Positions 57,322-64,000 of a stretch of DNA of 64,000 nucleotides are shown here, piece by piece; within the stretch, counting starts at the first letter, position 1; each line of letters opens with the position of its first letter. This DNA is from Fomitopsis serialis. Taxonomy: Eukaryota; Basidiomycota; Agaricomycetes; Polyporales; Fomitopsidaceae. The stretch is from NCBI RefSeq assembly GCF_022376445.1, contig NW_025955096.1, positions 1-64,000 of the forward strand, read 5' to 3'. The notes below the pieces were generated by a model. That model searched no databases, had not been told where the DNA came from, and saw only the letters and a list, made by a program, of their open reading frames with translations. A program made the position numbers and the translations under genes.

Positions 57322-59040
57322 AAGCCTGAACGGACGTGGCGTGGCGATGCTGTACATTTTCTTACCGTTGAGTCGTACTATATGGCCTTTCGAAGTTCCT
57401 CCTAGATCTGTGCCGCGATAGATATGTTCTGTATCAGCTTTGTATATGAAATGGACGCCATCGTGTACGATTGAGTACCTAAGCTTGTGCTTTGCGACCT
57501 TGAGCTTGAACGTTTGTACGCAGTGACGATCATTCAAGGGACAACTGGCGGTAAGTTGTTTACAAGTAGATGACACTTACGTAATCAGTGATGTGTCCAA
57601 ATCAACTTGACCGGTACCGCCGTTTGTTGAACGTACTCAACTTTCACTGAATTAGTTCTCTGAACTTGCTCCGAGAGCGCAATCCCGAACCTTCGTTCAC
57701 CAGCTCTGGCTCAGACTCTGTAGCAAGGTGCTGCCGTCAGGCCATAGGATTCCGGATCTCCAAAGGCGAAGCCCTCAACGCATGGTCATGTCGCACTTGT
57801 CCATGCACTTCTCCTGCTGGCAGAGCGGCCCCGATAGTACCCAGTAACATCGTGGCCAATGCTGGTATGTCGTAGCCTGCAATCAGAATTGATCGCAGAT
57901 AGCTGGGGTTATTGCGGTCTGTACCTGTGGAAGGTCGGCGTGCATGATTCACTCATTCCGAGAGGGTTGTAGAGTCATAGTCAAGCTTCACCTGGCTCAG
58001 AACGTATACTCTGTCATCACTTCAAGTTGTCGGGCAGCGGCAGCGCTATGACGACTTTCTCCTATTTGGCTCGGTTCAATGGTATGCGAACGGACTGAGT
58101 ATGTCGACGTCTTGACTTCTCATCCATGGTAAGTCGTTATATACTGCGGATGAGCGCGCATTCTACACTCATATTATCTATTGCATTTCCTACCTCCCGC
58201 TGGTGAGGCTGCAGTCAGATTCAATGGATATGGTGTGGTCCTCTCACGATAATAGGCGGCTCTGGACCAACGCGGACGCTTGGTCTCTCAAGATCTCAAG
58301 CTCCAAGCTTGAAGGACATTGCCGGATGTATTGTGCATCGAACTGTCACCAGACTTTTCGTAGCCCCCGTAGAACTTCATGAGTTACACGCGTAACAGTG
58401 CCTACAGTTGGCCTGCAGGACAACTTGTTGCGAGTCCGAGGTTGGTCCGAGCTTTCGACGCGCATACGTCCGACACTGATACACATCGTATAACTTAGGT
58501 TGTGGTGGTGACTCGTTCAAAGTCTTGATCCACATGAGGCCGATGGCGTCTGGTCTCTACTTGGAAGTTTGCATCAGCAGGTCAACCTCGCTATGTTTGA
58601 GGTTGACAGCATGGGCTTAGCATGAGGTGAAAAATAGCAATCTCGATGCTACGGCATTGTCATCTACATGACTGCGCGACATTACCCACCTCTTAACTTG
58701 CATGCACACTTGACACTTGTAACGCTGACACATGCTTCCCAAACAAACAGCGATTGAAGTATTGGAAGAGTCCAGCCGACAGTACTTCTTCTGGACGCCA
58801 GAGTATCAAGGCCGACGTCATTACCCTTCAGAGGGCCCGGAGTAGCTGCTCGACTGATCCTGGACTGGACGATCTAACGGCAGAACCGCGGGCATCACTG
58901 TTCAAGCTTGTGACCCTTCCCGTGAGGTTTGTATAACCTGTACTTTCTTCGGCGTCAGAAAAACATTGAAACATCGTGTTCGGGTTCTTCAGAACCTTCT
59001 TCGGACTCGTCCTTGGACGGCACCAGCGGCACCGCGAGCA
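57322..59040. other. Intergenic, no gene seen
   Basis: 1.7 kb without a supported gene. Open frames are short and motif-free, and no transposon features were recognised. Confidence 0.5.
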
Positions 59041-59047
59041 TATAAGA
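59041..59047 (+). promoter_or_regulatory. TATA box of the CE15 gene
   Basis: TATAAGA lies 65 bp upstream of the ATG at 59106, the expected distance for a strongly expressed secreted enzyme gene. It has survived although the reading frame is broken. Confidence 0.5.
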
Positions 59048-59105
59048 GAAGATCGCAGCAGGAAAAGTCAGCGAGGGTAAGAGGCAAGACAGTCGACTCC
59101 ACAAC

Positions 59106-60435
59106 ATGGCTTCTCGATTCATCGCACTCTCCCTCTTTGTGCTCTCCGCACTTGCGTTGCCATCCCCACAGCTGGCACCGCGGCAGGCCGGTTCGTAGTT
59201 TTCATCACCACAGTTGTTCTGCTGATCGCTGATGTCTCTTCTGCACAGCATGCGCGACATCGTCGACACTCCCTGGGTACAACAATACCATCCTGCCGAA
59301 CCCGTTTCAGTTCGATGATGGTACGCCTGTGACGACTGCTGATGACTGGGCATGCCGCCGCAGTCAGATCGCTGCCTTGGTACAAGGTTATGAGGCAGGG
59401 TATCTGCCACCCGCCCCTCCAGTAGTCACTACTACTTTTTCCGAGTCCGGGAGCACAGGTACCTTGCCGCCGGGCTCAGTGCCTCGCAGACCATACAGTT
59501 CTCGAACAACATCACATACCCATCGGGTACGGCGCCCGCATCTGAGTGGCCCTTGGTCATTGCGTACGATGCTCTGAGCATCCCTGTTCCCGACGGTGTG
59601 AGTGACAATTCCTGGACAAGCGTTCTCCAGTGATTGAGAAAGTGTGTCACAGATTGCTACACTAGTGTACAACAATGACGGCATCGCGCAGTAAAACTCG
59701 ATTGCTAGCCGCGGGGTTGGCCTGTTCTACGATCTCTACGGCTCCAACGCGACCGCGTCCGCTATGACTGCCTGGGTCTGGGGCGTCAGCCGCATTATTG
59801 CCGCCCTCGAGCAAACCCCGGCAGCCAACATCAACACGGCGAAGATCGCCGTCACGGGTTGCTCTCGAGATGGGAAGGGCGCACTCATGGCGGGAGCATA
59901 CGAGACGCGTGTCGTGCTCACGATCCCGCAGGAGTCGGGCTCCGGTGGAGATACATGCTGGCGTTTGTCTAAGTACGAGCAGGACAGCGGCGACGCCGTG
60001 CAGCAGGCGACGGAGATCGTGACCGAGGACCCCTGGTTCTCAGCCAACTTCAACAACTACGTCTATAACATCAGCGAGCTGCCGTACGACCACCACGAAC
60101 TCGCTGCGATGGTCGCGCCGCGCGGTCTCCTCTCGTATGAGAACACGGAGATCGAGTGGCTTAGTCCGCTGAGCGCATGGGGATGTATGTCCGCTGCTCA
60201 CAGCGTGTATGAGGCCCTTGGCATCTCGGACTACCACGGCTTCGTCCAGGTCGGCAACCACAGCCACTGCTACTTCCCGACGTCGCTCGAAGACTCGCTT
60301 TATGCTTTCTTCGACAAATTCTTGCTCGATAAACCAGACACTAACACCGACTACTTCTCCACAAACTACGCCTTCAACGGTACGGTGTTTAACCCGAGCT
60401 ACTGGATCAACTGGACCACTCCCGATCTGTCGTAA
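59106..60435 (+). pseudogene. CE15 4-O-methyl-glucuronoyl methylesterase, broken
   Basis: Signal peptide MASRFIALSLFVLSALALP, then exon 2 from 59249 ([40 protein letters not shown]). Family marks downstream: [50 protein letters not shown], the nucleophile motif [24 protein letters not shown], and the catalytic His in [12 protein letters not shown]. The enzyme family cleaves lignin-glucuronoxylan esters. Two lesions are seen. The frame changes between 59461 and 59469, with no room for an intron, so SASQTIQF is read in a different frame from the upstream exon. An in-frame TAA sits at 59692-59694, between NNDGIAQ and NSIASRG, where CAA or CAG would be expected. No carbohydrate-binding module is present. 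Either a young pseudogene or, less likely, two sequence errors. Confidence 0.8.
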
Positions 60436-61141
60436 ATTGGTTGACTTGCAGGAGCACCGGAGTCGGATGAGGATGGGCACTCGTGTTCCGTTCGAACGGT
60501 TAGGTACTGCTATGTGTGTCATATAGTATTGACCTTCACCAAATGGCAGACGACGGTTGCACGGAATGACACCATACCAACGAAAGTGTAAATATCTCAG
60601 CTGTTAGTACAACAGGAGTTTCATAGTATCTTGTATTTGGAGTACTCCCTGAAGGCCTGAAGCTTGAAATTGAAAGAGTTTACGGCTGAATCGTCCTCGA
60701 TCCATCATTGAAACTACGTTGAGTTTTGGCAGCATTGCTATCGGCGGAATGCGAATTGAAATCGGAACCTTTTCAGTAACTTCACAACTGCGTCAATACT
60801 GCACTGACGAGATCCCGACTTGTGCAAGGAACAGTCGCACCCGAAGCCGCACGACTGGAACAAAATCACACTACAGTTGACGGCGGTCAAATGGAACGCA
60901 CCATCTTGATCGAAGGTGCTGGCGATCATCGAAAGCGGATGCATTGGCATAGAGATAACGAGATGCATCAGACAAAAGCACTGTGCGGACGTGTATATAT
61001 GATGAGAAAAGCGTCGAGTCGATCATAATGAGCCGTGGGACCATGTGTAGTGCCTCATACATAGAGCCGATGTTCAGTACCAGTAAGCGAACCGTCCTTT
61101 CGAGTCCTTGACGTTGCAGGAGGAGATCATCCGAACGCTGT
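60436..61141. other. Intergenic, convergent 3' flanks
   Basis: No supported gene between the two convergent genes. Confidence 0.5.
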
Positions 61142-62970
61142 TCAAGCATTGTGCATCATCTGGCTCTTCTCGTTCACTTGCACACCACGAAGTTCCTGAT
61201 CACGGGGTTTCAGCTACACGTATTGTATACGAGCACAATGCGGGGCTCACCTCCTCGCCCTGCAGGCGGACATACTCGCGACGCCTCATGTTCTTGACGC
61301 CCTTGGATACCAACCAGAAGCCCAGCATCATGATGAACGCCATGATGATGCCCCAGCACGCACTGTAGACAGGGTTGCTCTGGGCATCAACACCAGGCAG
61401 AGTAGCCCACGTCGAACCAGTGCTGCATGCCCTGGCCCACTCGCGGTTGCTGCTGACCAACGAGTTCTGAAGTAGTGTGAGATCCACTGGCTACACTGCA
61501 AATGCGGACGTACACACCTCGAGGCGGTAGATGAACTCAGTAAGAGGAATGTCCTCCTGGTGACCAAAGACATGGATGGTCTCGAAGTTCTCGGAGGTGC
61601 CGTTCTTGAACTTGAAGCGGAGGAAGTCGCGTACATCCGGCGCACGGGCACGGCGCAGCTCAATCGCCATAGCAGACGCAAAGTCCGCTGTGAATGGCGA
61701 CATGTTCAACAGCAGCGAATGCGTAGGACGAACTCAAACACTCACGGATAGCGGCCAACTCAGGGTGAGACTGCACGACGTCTGTCATGTGGAAGATCGA
61801 AATGAACGGCTGGTAAGTAGTCGCGATGAGCATGAACTGCAGCGGATCTCCGTTGAATGCGATCCGCTGAAGAGCATCAACCATGCTGCTCATGGCAGTA
61901 CGACCAGCAACTGTAAGCTAGTGTTAGAGGCTCGACATTCATTCAACGATACGAACACTGACTGTTTCCAATGCCAGCCATGTCGGGGTCGGAGAAGACC
62001 AGGTTCTCGCGGTAGTCGGCCAAGGCACGGGCTTGCTCAACGTAGGTAGGAGGCAGCCGGTGCGCGTACGTCCGGTTGTGGACAAGCTCGGTGGAGACGT
62101 AGTCCCACATCTAGTGATCACCATAGTCAACGCCAGATAGATCATACCAAGTCCAAAAACCCACGTTGTACTGTCGAGTATGGCGACGAAGAATCAGTAT
62201 GCAACGCTCGCGATACGATGCAATGTACGTACCGCATTTTCCATACTGGCCGGCCTGCCGAAGATGAAATCACGGATGTCGCTGAAGAACCGAGACGCGC
62301 TCTTGCCAACTTCCTTGAACTCAGAGGAGGCCTGCACGTTCTTGACATGCTCCTCGAAAGCCTGCGTTGAAAATCAGCATCAACAGGAGTATACAGTGTA
62401 TGACGCGAAACAGCGTACCGGGCAGTCAGTCCAGCTTTCCAGAGAGCGATCGTTGCTAGGCTCCACGGTCTCAACTATCCACCTAGTGAGTCGAGGACGA
62501 GGACAAGCAATAAGACGTCACAAAGCTACCGACCTGGAACGTATTGGTAGCCGCCGAGAGGAGCGATCACCTCCGTCTCATTCGCGAGCAGCTCCCGGTT
62601 CGCAGGGTTAGGCGGGAACAAACCTTGAAGAAGCGCCGTCGCGGAGTCGAAGACCGCGGGTCCCTCTGCGCCCACCTTGACGCGGACATGTACCTGAGCG
62701 AGGTCAATGAGGTCGGTCCTGATACCCCGGATGTGCGAAGGGTTCTCCGCGCTGAGGTAAGTGTTACGCAGGGTCACGCCCAACTGATGCGATTGAACCT
62801 ATGTAAAACAAGTGTAAGCATGTACCACAAGGACAAACTAGACAACATACCTCGCCAAGCGGCGTGCTCAACGTCGGACCCGGCTGGTAAGTGATGGGGT
62901 GCTGGTACGCCTCCGTACGGTCGCCGTTGCGGGCGAGGACAACGACACCAAGGACTTCGGGGTGAGACAT
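61142..62970 (-). CDS. Histidine-acid-phosphatase-like protein, C-terminal membrane anchor
   Basis: Starts at 62970 (MSHPEVLGVVVLARNGDRTE); first exon ends 62851. Later exons carry GVTLRNTYLSAENPSHIRG, PAVFDSATALLQGLFPPN, VIAPLGGYQYVP, ETVEPSNDRSLESWTDCPAF, FSDIRDFIFGRP, MWDYVSTELVHNRTYAHRLP, then FMLIATTYQPFISIFHM, DFLRFKFKNGT and HVFGHQEDIPLTEFIYRL. Near the end is one hydrophobic helix (WGIIMAFIMMLGFWLVSKG) followed by RRRE, so the protein is probably anchored by its C-terminus. No signal peptide. The first catalytic motif of this superfamily is RHGxR; here it reads RNGDR, lacking the His that becomes phosphorylated. The last intron (donor after QGEE) gives an end at 61142; without it the frame stops at 61200. 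Confidence 0.75.
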
Positions 62971-64000
62971 CGCGGAGACTGGTCACTTAGTGCTGCGTTG
63001 AGTACGGAACCAAGTTGAGGACACTGGGAGTGCTGGGGCTCGTTCGTCGGTGCAGCCAAGCTCTTATACGTATCCGAGAGTGGCGAGACACAATGCAGAA
63101 GCCGGCGTGTTACGCGTCGGCGCTGAGTTCGATGAAACGCGATGCAATCATACCGGAAGTGCTTTGTCCACGCCGTGAATGGGCCCCGCCGCAGCAGGCA
63201 GACACGTTCCAGGCGGTGCCCGCAAGGTCGCCACCACGACATGGCACAGTGGAGAAATATGCGATCGAAGTTTCTGCCTTGAAGTGAGCCGTGGAATGAA
63301 TCCATTGGATCGCCACGAGACTGGGGACCGCGGCGCCGACCGCTAAGTAGATGGGGCCGGGTGGGTACCTTGCACCGTTGGCGAAGCGGTGGCTTGCCGC
63401 ACCGGGAGCGCCCGTTTCTCGACCCTGTAGCCAAAAGGTTGTGACGACGGTCTAGACAATCGCAGGATGGTGATCACAGGCCGTGACGAACTGCTTCTCT
63501 CTGACCTGACCGGGGCATTTGTCGCGGCATAATGCACTTCTCTGATCCCCGACGCTTGTCGCGCGGCCAACATGAGGAGTAATGCCACCTCAGTAAACGG
63601 CTTTATGCCCACAACCACCAACGTTGTGGCCAGCGTTGGCTGAACTATGCGTTAGCAGTCTGACGACGCACGTCAAGTATAGTACACACTTAGGATGCAT
63701 CCTCAAGTGGATGCTTAAAGGCCCAACAATAGTTTTGAACAATGCGCAGGCAAGAGAACGCACGTGCTGGGTGTGTGCATTGCATACAGCACGTATTTCC
63801 CTGCCTACCTTCGCGGCTTCCGAACGTATGAAAAGAACTTCCAGTGTAAGGTACATACTGGTGCCATGCCTGCAGGTGGAAGTCGCGAGGCGTGTCAAAT
63901 GACAAGTCCGAACATAATGTACCTAGCCCTCGTGCTCACCTTCAATCCTCACTCGGCGTGCACAGTACGAGGCTTCGATCGACGCGGGCGTTCGACCATA
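62971..64000. other. Window end, no gene seen
   Basis: Upstream region of the phosphatase-like gene, then about 800 bp with short motif-free frames. A gene could begin just outside the window. Confidence 0.45.

Overview
The window looks like a basidiomycete (Agaricomycete) nuclear genome. Genes are split by many short GT-AG introns, mostly about 45-65 bp. Both strands are used, intergenic gaps are short, and the gene set is typical: sedolisin (S53) proteases, a CE15 glucuronoyl esterase, divergent Mx/dynamin-like GTPases and F-box-like genes. A wood- or litter-decay fungus fits the CE15 gene, but the species cannot be named. All names below come from reading motifs and splicing by eye. No database search was run.

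Layout. 1-316: tail of a small gene. 931-2406: F-box-like gene (-). 3995-5211: coiled-coil protein (-). 5694-9022: mitochondrial ABC transporter of the MDL1/ABCB10 type (-), divergent from the GEP4 phosphatidylglycerophosphatase at 9321-10400 (+). 10943-12647: second F-box-like gene, frame-damaged. 14808-16946: S53 protease. 17560-18054: small YCII-like protein. 18565-20161: coiled-coil protein (-). 20366-23160: degenerate direct repeat of the 9.1-14.1 kb segment, carrying a third F-box-like gene (21125-22488) and a relic of GEP4. 24039-26560: GDPD phosphodiesterase with two unusually long introns.

From about 26 to 44.4 kb lies a large imperfect inverted repeat. Its left arm is about 25.96-32.47 kb and its right arm about 39.69-44.4 kb. 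The arms carry mirrored copies of a Cys/His-rich small gene family, two per arm. The right arm also carries a broken 3' end of the GDPD gene. The roughly 7.2 kb between the arms holds single-copy housekeeping genes: KRI1 (ribosome biogenesis, -), RPB9 (RNA polymerase II subunit, +) and a long disordered nuclear-type protein with an apparent 1-base frameshift.

44676-47158: second, only distantly related S53 protease (-). 48381-51125 (-) and 54469-57321 (+): two divergently oriented dynamin-like GTPases, flanking a single-pass membrane protein (52624-53251, -). 59106-60435: CE15 esterase pseudogene with a frame break and an in-frame stop. 61142-62970: membrane-anchored histidine-acid-phosphatase-like protein (-) whose RHG motif reads RNG. 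The most notable content is structural: two independent segmental duplications, one direct and one inverted, with partial gene decay inside both, and an apparently uncharacterised Cys/His-rich family on the inverted arms.
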